The translations under genes were made by a program, and so were the position numbers. Below the pieces are notes generated by a model. That model saw only the letters and a list, made by a program, of their open reading frames with translations. It searched no databases and had not been told where the DNA came from. 64,000 nucleotides of DNA from Ecdyonurus torrentis (lineage: Eukaryota > Arthropoda > Insecta > Ephemeroptera > Heptageniidae). Within the stretch, counting starts at the first letter, position 1; the number at the start of each line of letters is the position of its first letter. The stretch spans positions 15,552,596-15,616,595 of the forward strand of contig OX439127.1 in the NCBI GenBank assembly GCA_949318235.1. Reading direction: 5' to 3'. Shown piece after piece: positions 28,012-40,253 of the stretch.

Positions 28012-28135
28012 GGGAGTAGGGTACCGACCTTATATCTTAAAAGCTACAAGTGTTTTGGGTCTAAATTTGGTTTCATTGTGTAGCTAAGGGTCACGCCTAT
28101 AGTCGTGATAAAGATTTCATGATGTTTGACCGTAC

Positions 28136-28168
<33 letters not shown>

Positions 28169-28346
28169 AAATTAATATTGGACCTTATGGGCTTAAAAAA
28201 TCATATAAAATTAATTTGCACGGTGACCCCCCTAAAATTCTTATATATTTGAAATTGTCTCAAGCTGAAGTATCATTGTGCTAAAATATCATTTTTTTTG
28301 ACAAGAAATGTTTGAGTCTAATCGCCAACGTCGGTACCCTACTCCC
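28012..28346. mobile_element. TTAA-target palindromic element
   Basis: TTAA (28008-28011) is followed by GGGAGTAGGGTACCGAC. The inverse GTCGGTACCCTACTCCC is followed by TTAA (28347-28350). TTAA duplication is the signature of piggyBac-type insertion. The interior carries a poly-A run and no open frame. Confidence 0.75.
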
Positions 28347-29324
28347 TTAAACATTTATATTTGTATCAGGATAATATTATATAAATATATATATAATATA
28401 TAAAATATAAAAATGTATATAACCTCATTCAATTCATGCGGAAAAAATTAGTTATATAAAACTATGATGTAAACAAGAAGAAAAAAATGTGATGTAATGT
28501 GGTGGATTGTTTGGTTTCAAATATAAATATTTACTTCATTTTGCATACTTATTTTATTGAATCATAGTAGGGTAAATTATTTCTACTTGTGTTAACATAA
28601 AAATACTGTTTCTTTGTGTCAATATTATTCTCTATTCTAGACAATTTTTTTTCCTATTTCATACCACATTGCATGTATATATGAAATAATTACTTTATAA
28701 AAGATTTAAGCATTATATAACTACTATATGATAACAAGAGTAAACTTTATTAATATTATATAAAGCTAGAATTACCTTGTAATGAAGAATAAATACTGAA
28801 TTAGAATATTGCAAAGCTTGTGCATACACTGTATGTAATATATTATTGAATTAATTATTGTGATTATACAGTACAGTATACCAAGTAGCATGTCATGACA
28901 ATATGAAATAACAAAAAACGTCATAACAAGACTTGAAATCTTATTTAATATTTACCAAGTAATATTTCTATTTGCATTATAACTAGGTATATATCTACAT
29001 ACATAGTATAACAGATAATTAGTTATGTAAATGTTTGAACGTAATCAACGACCAATGAAAGGCATCATATTCAATGCTATGCACGCAAACAATTTAACTA
29101 ACCTTTTACCACAGATAAAAATTCTACACGACAAACTTTCATTAAAGCAAAAAATACGTGAATTTTTATTGTACCTGACTACCAAATGAGGAAGACCAAA
29201 AAATTTTAGCGGTTGCATAGTATTCTAAAAGAGGAAATTATCCTGAATCGATAGATATGTGAATCAAGTTTATCAAGTATTTTTATTTAATATTTGAAAA
29301 TCGTGAAATGATATTACGTGTGTC

Positions 29325-29536
29325 AACTTTTTCTATATGCCCAAATCCAAAAGTCCAGTAAGCAAGATGTGATGCGCTATTTTTGCGCTACCCCAATGGT
29401 TTAATTTTTTTTGCATATTGTAATGTTTTGTCTTTTTATTTTAATATTATTAGCTCAATTTATGGCCAACGTTCATGTAATATGGCTGAAATAGCCCTGT
29501 ATGCGCCTCAATAAAAGATTATTATTATTATTATTA
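29325..29536 (+). mobile_element. Non-LTR retroposon 3' end
   Basis: The unit ends in a small hairpin (ggctgaaatagcc), then ctgtatgcgcctcaataaaa followed by g and an (ATT)n tail. This layout is typical of CR1/L2/jockey-type 3' ends. A diverged copy of the terminal motif is at 52672-52715. Confidence 0.55.
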
Positions 29537-29657
29537 AAAGTTGACGCCTGTTACAACTTTTTTTTTCAAAATTTAATTAAAAACTCTTAATGCACTCAAA
29601 ATTAGTTAATTGATTCAAGATATGTGTCCTCTTTTAATATTAACAAAAATTACACCC

Positions 29658-29689
<32 letters not shown>

Positions 29690-32671
29690 TTCAGTCTACC
29701 TTGTTGTCTCTTTATTATTAATAAAGGAGTTTTCTTATTGAGAAATAGTTGAAGTATTAAACAACATAATATAGATCGAGGAAGTTTCAAAATTGTTATT
29801 GCAACCTTGACTTTTACATAAATGGACCATGGTTTTTAAAAGACGGAGGTGTAGTGCTAAAGCTATTAAATATGATTTAAAAAAAGTTTTAAAAGCTTGA
29901 TAAAATAATAATAAAAATAACTTTTAATAATAATCGATTTCTCTAATTAGAGAAGAAAATACATAAAATTCTATAGTCATATAGTTTTTTATTAATAAAT
30001 CAGAAAAAAAAAATGATTGAAATTCTTTTAGTACAAGAATTTATTGACTTTTAATTTGTCCCTTTTTCCACATTATATCCACGTTTATTAACTTTATTTC
30101 AGACTTAATGAAAATTAATTTTTACAGTGAAAAGGTCAAATAAGGTAACTGGTAAATTCTTTATAGACTTCTCTATACAGTGAAAATAAACGGTCTGCTC
30201 TAATTCACTAAATTAAAATTATATTTTGTTATAATTTACTTACATAGTATAAAAATAGTAGTTTGTGTTACAAATATTAACACAATAAAAAATAATTTAT
30301 TTATTGCAATAAAGGGAACAAATGCGGGGTAAGATTAATACTTATGCAAATTTTCAATCTTTCAGTTTTGCAATTGTAATTTGCAGTTTCCTTTAATATT
30401 TACTTAAAAGTATAATAAATCGAAGGTGGAATCCATTGAATAGCAATGACGCTAAAATTAAACATATATTCTTAATATATTTATTATGCACGCCAAGACA
30501 TTCTGTCAAACGTGTTGCCAATTCAACAACTATTAAAAAAAAAAAAAAAAAAAAAAACGAATTATTTTATTAGAAACGTACTTCTATAGTCCTAATTCAG
30601 GAAGTATAGGTATACACATTGTCAGAATAGTGTATAAATATTAATGAGCGTGGTGGTCCTTGTCATTGAAATGGTTTGCCAACCTCGCGAATCACTTACC
30701 AATTGACACATATAAAGTAACACACAGTATACACTTTGTATAATATATATAATATACCCGCGTAGAGAACTATGAATATTTCTCATTCATGGTTTTAATA
30801 TAATAGAGGACTGTATAATATAGCAACATTGCTAATATTTGTTCATAACATCAAAGTATTTTAAAAGTATACTAATAAATATTAGCTTATATTTAGTATA
30901 TATAATATTAAAAATGAAATAACAAATAAATGAATCGTAATATTTAATTTATTTCACTCAATAAAAAAAGAAAGTCATAAATTTATTACATTATATACAA
31001 TCATTTATGAAGCATATAAAATATTATTAATCAATAACTATTGTCTATTTACAACTAAAATGTTATATACATTTCGTTACTTTTGCGTGGGTCTAAAATC
31101 TATTTCTGTACAAGCAAAAGTAAAATAATAAAATATATATTATACAATAATTTATATTATATTATTGAGTTAGTGGCAGCATTATAAATGTTTCTTTTGC
31201 AATACTTGACTTTATTTTAAAGAAATTTCATATTTTATTACGATTTTAATATACTTTTCTAAAAAAGCTGTGCCTTATAAAAAAAACATATATTATTGAT
31301 TTCAAGGTATTACAAAAGTTAAAAAATCAAATATAAGGGAACTTTAGGCATAAGCAAAATATTACAATAAAAATCGTCATGTTTTAGCATCTAATTATAG
31401 TAAAGAAAAACATACAAGCAAGCAGCAGAACGAACAGTGAACTCGAGCAGAGAAGCTTGAGCTGCACACATACTGGATTTTAAAGAACGTCTGGAAACAG
31501 AACTCGTATAGCAAAAATTTGTTATGCTTATACTTTGTGACTATGTAGTCACTGTAGACTACATAAAGTTTAATTGACGAGGTTGACGCTGATTTTAATT
31601 TAATTTAAAAATGACATAAAAAAAAAAACTAAAATGTATTCTCATTGTTATATTTTGTTATTTAAAAAAACACAATGTTTGTGGAGGCACTTCCTTATGA
31701 AGACGATTGAGTTTAATTAACATGATGATATATTGACCCTATGTGACTGCATTATATTCCAGCTCGCGGTCAGCGGCTTGCTTGATTGCCATCAGTCAGG
31801 CGTCTTGGTGTTTTTCCTATAATATTATAGTGTGTGTGTACGTATGTGTGGATCTCTATAACAAGAGTTTTGTTTTGCCCAGAGGCGTGGTTCTCATCTG
31901 ATGTCATTCTTCCATACATCAAGCTTTAGTGTAGTGTGGCCTCCTTCCTCCAAGGTCTCACTTTAGTCATCTCTTTCTCTCTCTTTTCTGCTCCATACTT
32001 TCTTGCTCTCTATCCTATCTATCTACCTTTTTTTTTCTGGCACTCTCACGTGTATTTTCGCCGATATTGTGACAACAACAAACCCTCCCTAACTCCCAAA
32101 CACCTCACTCTCTCTGGCTTCTTTCTACTACTTTTTTTTTGTGTAATTGTTGCTGAGGGTATTTTGGTTACTAATAAATAAATTCTGTCCGGTACCCTGT
32201 GTTTTTTTTTTGTTTTTTTTCCCCCTTTTGATTGATTAATAAAGTTCAATTTCAAACTCTCAACCAAAAAAAGAATTTAAATTAAATAAATTTTGATATA
32301 TATAAAATTTTATACTGATTGACCTTAACATGAAATATAATGTAAATTTAACGCGAAGAAATCTAGTTTCTACTACATTTAAATTGTTTGTTCGCAACGG
32401 TAAACAAGATAAATTTATTCAGCTATCTTGCCTCAGCCACTTGAATCAACAACATCTCTATAATTTTAGTTCAGTTTTAGTTAGTTGTGAAGAAGGAAAA
32501 GGAAAATGTGAACATTTTCGTTGAATTTTTTATTACACCAAGGGTGTTAAAGGAGCAGCAGTAACTTTTTGCTATACGTCATGAAATAAAGTCAAATTTA
32601 CTTTTTAAAAGTTACAAATTATTCCATAAATATCGAAGTAAAATCTTACACCATGCAGTAAAAGTGTCGTG

Positions 32672-32707
<36 letters not shown>

Positions 32708-35370
32708 GCAAGCAAGCCTTTGCATTATGGCATAAAGATTATTTCTCGTTTTATTTTTGTCTTTAAAATGTCACAACTATATTCGATGCATTATACTCCA
32801 GATTCCAGGGGATTTCATCACAAATGGCGTTTCTAATTTTAACCTACTCTGTATACTTAACACCTACTGTACTTTACGTTGTATAATAATAATTATAAGA
32901 CATACTACTTGCCTACCTACCTACCTACCTACCACTGAGACCAGACACCAAAGCACAATCGACGCCTGTATTATTAAACTCATGCATGTCAGTCTTATCG
33001 GATGTGTTAACAGCGCATGCGTCAAAACGTGAAGTCAAATCGAAATGACCTCAGTAAAAATGAACTTTTATTACAAAAAAGTACTTTTTTCCCCTCGAAG
33101 TCAAGTACTCATCTCCACTCCTTTTCTCTCTGTCATCTGAAACTTCCTTGTTAAGAAGAAAAAAAAATCTCATTATTTTACAGCCGCATACGTTTTATTA
33201 TACATCACATATTTTTAATTTTACCGTATTCTATTGTAGATATTTTTATACTTACTATACAATAATAATACATTGCTTCAGTAAGTTTTCTCGCTGATTA
33301 TAATTACGGAAAGATCAATGTCATTCACTATGTAGTGTAATTTATATAATGGAAGATTGTACGTTTTGCTATATATGCTAGTGGTCTAACAAAGAAGTAG
33401 AAATGCTATTTTTTTTAAATACAATATTATCGTAAAGAATTGCAGTATGTGGTGCACAGAGCTTCTAATACTGTTTTCTCACAACTGTGATAATATGCAT
33501 GATATGACACGATTAAAACATTCTATATAAAATTAGCAAAGGTTAAAAGCCTGGCATTGTTATTATCTCTTATTGTTATTTACATATTTTTCTTGCTAAA
33601 ACCGAGAGTAGAATTGCATCGATTTTTTGATGGAGTACTGTATAAAAAACTTTATAAGCCAATAATAAACATTAAATATATTCACAATTTTTTGTCACGT
33701 TGCTTTTATACTATATAATATGCATTCTTTAATACATAAATTTATTGAATATAAATTTAATTGAAATAAAAGGTCATTTCCAAACTCAGGAAAAATAATG
33801 TAAAAAAAAAAATATAGAGTTTAGAACAGTGTAGCCATAACAACCAACTATCGTGATAAAAACACAATGAATATTTCCGTGTGTACATAGATAGGTTATT
33901 ATAGATACATGAATTTACGTAAAATACTACGAAATAGTTAAAAAGTAAAACTTTAGTATATGCTTAAAAAAGAAGAAGAAGAAGAAGAAAAAGTTAAAAT
34001 CAGTTAACAATAATGCTACCCTGGATAAATATTTGACAAACTTTTTTTAGATTTTATCATTTTTGTATGTTATTGATTTTCGATTAGTGATACTAAAAAC
34101 CATTTTTCATGAATGATTACAATTACATCATTGAAATACATGTATAGAAAATAAATATAAAATAAGAACATCGAAAAAATTAAAACGAGAGAGTATTTGT
34201 GGAGATAAAACTTTTATGCAGGACCAAAGAGTTTTTTTTTTTTTTTTTTTTTTTTTCTTTTTTTAACACGCGACTACATGCATGTGCAGCAAGTATATTA
34301 TAGTCGTGTTTTATTTATAATTTATATATTATGCTCTACAAACAACTAACTCAAATATTATTCTGGAGTGATCATCAAAGGTATTTTCTGGTTTCAACAC
34401 GAGAAATATTGTGAAAAGTCGTTACCTATTTTATTAGCATACCACTCTATATATGAATAATGCACTATACTTGTAGTCGTAAAAAAACGTTTTGTAACAA
34501 CTGTGAGTGAACTATAACAAATAATTTGCATTCGACTATAAATAGGTACGTAATTAAGTGTATTATATGCCAAACAACCCTCTTAACTTTTAACACATTT
34601 TGGCGTGGTTTAGTATTATGATTCATTTTACAAATACGCCAAAAAACATTAAATCTACATTGAGTATGTGTGCCATAGTTTAAAGGCAGTAAACCAGAGT
34701 ATAATACTGTGCTGTGTTTCAACTCCAGAGTATAATGTAAATATTAATACCAGTGACTATACTTCTGTATAATTTAATCTCATAACACGAAGAAGCAAGT
34801 AAAATGCTTGCGTGATTTCACATACCACACATAGCTTTTCTCTTTCCTTTTGCTATTTTTACTTTACCACCCGCCATAATTCTTATCTAAATTATATTAT
34901 CAGCTTTTATACTATTATAGAGCAACCTTTTTATTACAAAGATTGCCAAATATTAATAATTTGTTAAAATATGATTTTTTTTTTTTTTTTTTTTTTTTTA
35001 TTGATGAAACAACTTTGAATAATTTCTCTAATATTTTGAGATCTATAATATGGACTGTAAGCATGCAACACATTAAATTTGTTCCTAACACTTTTATTTT
35101 CTTAATTTCCAAAATGTTTATGAATTACAGACTACGATTGTTTCAAGGCATTTCGATTACAAGGTTCGTACGGCTGTAATTTTATTGTATAGATATATTT
35201 ATATAATATCTAAAAATTTTAGCTTTGGAATTTTATATCAATTCATAATATATATAAAAAGATAAACATATTACTACATAAATGAAATCTTCATAGACTT
35301 TGTTAAAAAATTTATTGCAGTGGTGTGCTTTATTTTTAGTCAAAATTAATAAATAAAATGCTGAACTTAC

Positions 35371-36111
35371 TTTCCGTCTCCGCGCAGCTGCATCTGGTGT
35401 AGCATCTTCACTTCTCATCACCCAAATATCATCTGTCGAATCATAGTCCAAAGTTGAGCATGAAGATGCAAGAGAGCGTAATTCTACCAAAGAATAATCA
35501 ACAAAACGTTTATCCAAATGTGGTGAAAATGGTAATGGAGAACAAGGTGGTCCAGAGGTATTTAATGACTCAGCGGAAGATTCAGTAGCGCCGCCACTAG
35601 AATGATGCCTTCGAGTTGATAATAAAGGTCTTTCGTTAATTGAATCACCTGAGGAGGTACCACCAGAATGATGCCTTCTAGGTCCATTTCCATTTTTAGT
35701 TGTTTCTGATAAACTTTCTGAAGAAGTTGTACCATCTTCTGCTGAATGATGTCTTCTTGGTGTTGGTAACGAAGATTCAGTATTTGTAGATATATTATTT
35801 AGTTCATTATTATTGCCATTTGCTTCATTTTCTTCCTCTTCCTCTTCTACTTCACGACATTCTGATAAACGTCTTCGTTGACAACAGCCAGCTGTACACG
35901 TGCTGACACCAAGCTGGTGTCGTTTGATATGTTCTAGTAAGGACTGGCGATCATCAAACCATTGAGTGCCACTTCTATTATCGTTATTATCGTCATCTTC
36001 TTCATCGTCCTCCTCGTCATGGGATTCATTTTCAAGAGCTTCTAATACTTCCAGAGCACTATCACCATTCTCGTCTGTATTAGACATCATTCTACAACGA
36101 TTTTCAGTCAT
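35371..36111 (-). CDS. Acidic, low-complexity protein with RRHHS repeats, first coding exon
   Basis: An open frame of 247 codons runs from an ATG at 36111 to a perfect donor (AAA|GTAAGT, donor bases 35365-35370). The frame stays open for only 45 unlike-looking codons past the donor, so the exon end is well supported. Features in order: a D/E-rich stretch at residues 30-41; W-F-D-D-R-Q-S-L-L-E-H-I-K-R-H at 51-65; a cysteine cluster at 72-77; RRRLS at 79-83, a PKA-type site; a Glu run at 89-94; RRHHS at 119-123, 145-149 and 168-172, each followed by a Ser/Gly-rich spacer; and a more ordered-looking end containing FVDYSLVELRSLASSC (203-218). Most of it should be disordered and phosphorylatable. 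I do not recognise the family. The sequence just upstream of the ATG is purine-rich and lacks a convincing acceptor, so this looks like a first exon. Confidence 0.85.
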
Positions 36112-36394
36112 TATCTACTCATCTACTAATACTTTATATTCAAATCGTTATGTTAATATATTATTTGATAGCAAAGTTTTTTTTTGTGCGTCTGTGTTTT
36201 CTTTGTCTGGTAGGATGGTCCAAGAACAGCTAAATCAATTATATGAATTAGTTATTATTATTTTTATTGTCTAATATTTGAAATATTGTGGAATTATCAA
36301 TTTTTATATTATAATTTGCAAAAGCAATGTACCATAAAAGAGAAAAATAAATAAAAATGCGTTCATAAATGTTACGACGAATAAGGGGAGAGAG

Positions 36395-36466
<72 letters not shown>

Positions 36467-36620
36467 GATGGGCTCGTCGGCGTGCAACTACAAAATACTA
36501 TACGTGATGTTGGTGGCTAAAAATACTATCATCATTCCACGTGACGTTCCTTATAGTGCACCCCGTGAAAATCCCTTGCCTTCTCTGCGAAGATTGCCCG
36601 TTTGCCTATTTAACTATAAG
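36112..36620 (-). promoter_or_regulatory. Leader and promoter candidate for the RRHHS exon, with (CT)n
   Basis: On the minus strand, upstream of the ATG at 36111, lie about 280 bases of AT-rich leader, a (CT)n tract (36399-36463), then a GC-richer stretch with CACGTG at about 36539-36544 and the TATA-like string CACTATAAGG just beyond it. GAGA/CT tracts are common at arthropod promoters. Placement of the start site is inference. Confidence 0.35.
36399..36463. repeat. (GA)n, about 65 bp
   Basis: An uninterrupted dinucleotide array upstream of the minus-strand RRHHS exon, where it reads (CT)n. Confidence 0.95.
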
Positions 36621-38178
36621 CTTAATTCTACTTTTTTTTTTCTTCCAATATTTAGCTTGCCAGCTTGTTGCTATGGCAACAACCTTGGCTATCAGCTGGG
36701 CATTAAATGAGATGAGTGCCAACCAAAAGGCGTTTCCTTCGTATGTAAATTGCCAAAGGGCCAGGATAAAAAAAAAAAATAATAATAATATATTATACAC
36801 ACACACATAATATGTATTATATATTGTTAAGTTGATTATGGTTTAAGCGCTATCCGATCATATACATACGAGTTGCTACACTTAAACATTATTTGAAAAC
36901 CTCTCATTAAATACTTGACTTGACTTACATTGAATTTTTTTTTATCCTGCTGCACAAATACTCAAACGAGTAATTTTTTACTATAAAATACAGCAGTACA
37001 AAGGATTTTGCATGTTTATTTTTGTATATAGTGGTTAACTAATGTGGCTCCACTTCAAAGCCTATATTATACTAATTATTTACATATAATTATACCTTGA
37101 GGTATTTTTTATTTATTTACTTTTAATCAATCCAATAATGACATGTCAATGTCAGCAATTTGAGAAGATTCAACATATTGACAAAAGCTTCCCAATATTC
37201 ATAATAATAACCATACGTCTCTACTAAACGTTCGATTGAAATAAAAAATATCGTAAAAAAAAAAAAATGAAAAACTGATAAAAAAAAAAAAAAAAGAAAA
37301 AGAAAAAAAAAATGTATCCTATGGATAAAGTAAGGATGCATATTCCATGTAAGCGATCTTGTAAACAATTAAATAAAACAATTTACAATGTCAAGTAAAT
37401 AAAATACACAAGTTACACTAAATAATTAACATAAGGTAAATTGTTTGAAGGCTGGAAACAATTATACAAATTACCAACAACTACTTTATACTTTTGCAAG
37501 CTGCGGTTGCATTCGCCCGCGTGTATTTGCTGTTGCTGCTTGCCTCCTTGAAGCTAATTTTATATTTATCGTTGCATGCATCGATGGTCATTCAACTTTC
37601 TCTTGTGGCTTCTTAAAATTGCTATTATTATTATTATTATTATTATTGGTAAATTATTATTAATATTACTTTCATATTAAAAAATAGTAGCATGTATCTT
37701 TTATATTTTAATCTGATAATACATTGTGACAATAAGTATATAATAACAAGTAATAATGACATGCGTTATTGCAATTATTAATTATTAATATCAATAATTC
37801 CTCAAAAGATTTTAAAACTTGGAGATAAAATTTTTGATGACGCTGCGTGTTGAATATGTTATTCAAAATTTTGTCACATGATGTTGTATTACTTTAAATA
37901 ATTTACTCTTTCCCATTTCATCATAAGCATAGCTATTGTTTATTTGTTTTTAAATAAGAACCTACAAGTGGAGGTGTATTTTTTGTTTTAATATATTTTA
38001 AAGTACGTGACTTGACAGAAAATGTTTGTGTTACCTCGTGGCTTTTGAGCACGGTCATAATTTGTCTATAGGTATTGAGATTTTAGCACGACGAGGGAAA
38101 AAAAAAATGTTAAATACATTTATACTGTAATTATTTCTCAAATAAGAAAAAAAAATGTTTATACAAAAATAAAATATA

Positions 38179-38633
38179 ATGAGGAAGGTGAATTGAAATT
38201 TTTTTGTTGAGTTTATGATATTTTTGGAAAGAGCTTTAAAAAATTTTGAGGCGCTATTTTTTCTTAGGACGATTGGAGCATGCGAAGTATTTTTAATTAA
38301 TTTTTGAAAATCGCCCTAAAAAGACTCTGACGTCATCATTCCACTTTTTTCTCGGCAAATACTAATCGTTCGAGGTTCAGTAACCAGTTGAATGAAATCA
38401 GCTTGTCGTCAGGATTTCAAAAAACTGGCTACTGAACCTTCTACGGTCAATACTTTCCGAAATAAATGCCCGATTGATGACGTCAGAGTCTCTTTAGGAC
38501 GATTTTCAAAAATTAATTTAAAATACTTCCCATGCTCCAATCGTTTTAAGAAAAAATAGCGCCTCAAAAATTTTTAACGCTCTTTTCAAAAATGTCATAA
38601 AAAGTGGGGGTTAAAAAAATTCACCTTCCTCAT
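38179..38633. mobile_element. Long palindromic TA element (455 bp)
   Basis: The left arm from ATGAGGAAGGTGAATT to about 38345 pairs with the right arm from about 38470 to AATTCACCTTCCTCAT. TA flanks both ends (38177-38178 and 38634-38635). Matching landmarks in both arms include gcgctattttttctta, gactctgacgtcatca and an inner pair around ggttcagta. No coding frame. Confidence 0.75.
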
Positions 38634-40179
38634 TAGGGAAAAAAGTAGAATTTTCATATACAAAATGTATACTTCTTTTTCTTTTCTTTCTTTTTTTACA
38701 TTTTTTTCTGCTTCATTTTTTCCCTTGTTTTCTTTCTTTGATAAAATCCCTTGAGCTGAACCTCGTTTCTTTATCTAAGAGCAAGATAATGGTACAGTAC
38801 CACGTGAATGTTATTTTTTCTAATTCTATTGTATATTTTATTTTTTACATCATTAAATTTATTAGCATTTTCCTTTTCAGAACATTTTTTCCTCTCTTTT
38901 TATTTTTTTTGTCAAAATTTTAAGCTTCTATATTTTGATAAAATTTATAAGCATAGTTATATAAAATTATTTCAAAGATCACGTTAGTTGAACAGGTCAC
39001 ATTTCATAAGAAGAAATATATAAAATAAATAAGCACGTGGAAGGAAATTATCAAATGTAGTATAAATTCAATGTTATGATATTAAGCAACTTAATACGAC
39101 TTAATAAACATAATATCATAATAAAAAACATAATATCAATGAAGCCAAAATTTAATAAACTTTTTTTTTCTTTCTTACAATTCATCCCCCCATTTATCAT
39201 ATCTGATTTTTTTTTATACGACGTATGTCTATAGAAAGAAGAGATAACAAGCATCCTAAGATAAAACTCAGATGATGTTTTAGATAGAACAAATAAATAT
39301 TTTTTAACAAATTATTATGGGTAATTTATTTGTATAGCAATATCAATCTTTAATACATTATCAATCTATAAAGCAACCATCAAACCAAATAGAATAAAAA
39401 CTGAGTATTATAAAAAGAGCATGCTATAGAAATATTGCTATTGATTTTCTTTTTACTTGTCAATTTGAATTTACAAAGCAGAAAATAAATGAAAAAGTGC
39501 AATTACAGTACAGAATCAAGCGCTTTGACCTTGAAATGCTTTGAAAGATTGACGAAAATTCACTTTCTATATAAAACTTAAATAATAAATTTTGTGATTA
39601 CTGATTTATAATTGCCATTCAAAGTACCTCCCTTAAAAAATTTGAAATGTTTAAATAGACATACGTGAAAATTGCTACAAGAATAAAATTAAATGCATGG
39701 ATGCAAATGACCTACAATTACAGTAAAAAAAAAAAAAAAAAAAAAAATGCAAAAGTTTTTTTTTTCCATAAATATATTAACTATTTATGATGCAAGTAAC
39801 CAGATAAATATTAATTGAAGCACAATAAATTGTAATTATCATACAAAGTATTGAATTGTAAGGAAATAAAAGTTGCATTGAAATTTCTGAAATTTAGTAA
39901 TTTTCTGCGTTCGGGGAATCCTGAAGACTATGACGATTGATTAATAAAGTGACTCGAGTAAAAGTGAGTGTACTGAACGTTTTCTACAATCACTTGAACT
40001 CGACGTCAAGTGCTGAGCAAGAAATAAGCCACTTGGGTAGAAAAGTGACTCAAGGCGGTAAATAACTTGTGTAACTACGCGTGGAGAGAGAGAAAAAAAT
40101 GTTTAAAATCTTTCCTTTCAATAAAATTATGAAAAAAATACAACTATAATATGTATACATGTATGGTATGTAAGTATAC

Positions 40180-40182
<3 letters not shown>

Positions 40183-40249
<67 letters not shown>
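40183..40249. repeat. (TA)n, about 66 bp
   Basis: Perfect alternating TA. Confidence 0.95.

Positions 40250-40253
<4 letters not shown>

Larger units (their letters stand above)
23901..35364. other. AT-rich non-coding DNA, presumed intron of the minus-strand gene
   Basis: This contains retroposon tails, a TTAA element and a (CCTA)n run at 32912-32932. A CT-rich patch at 31920-32130 could be promoter-like. I found no internal exon with matching splice sites. Confidence 0.55.

Noticed and set aside
32757..33032. Plus-strand frame of 91 codons
   Set aside because: It contains the (CCTA)n run and an ATA-rich middle; no splice sites or motif support it.
33841..33890. Possible fourth family B copy (tatcgtgataaaaac ... 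cgtgtgtaca)
   Set aside because: Only the end-like words match; the core is missing and the spacing is too short.
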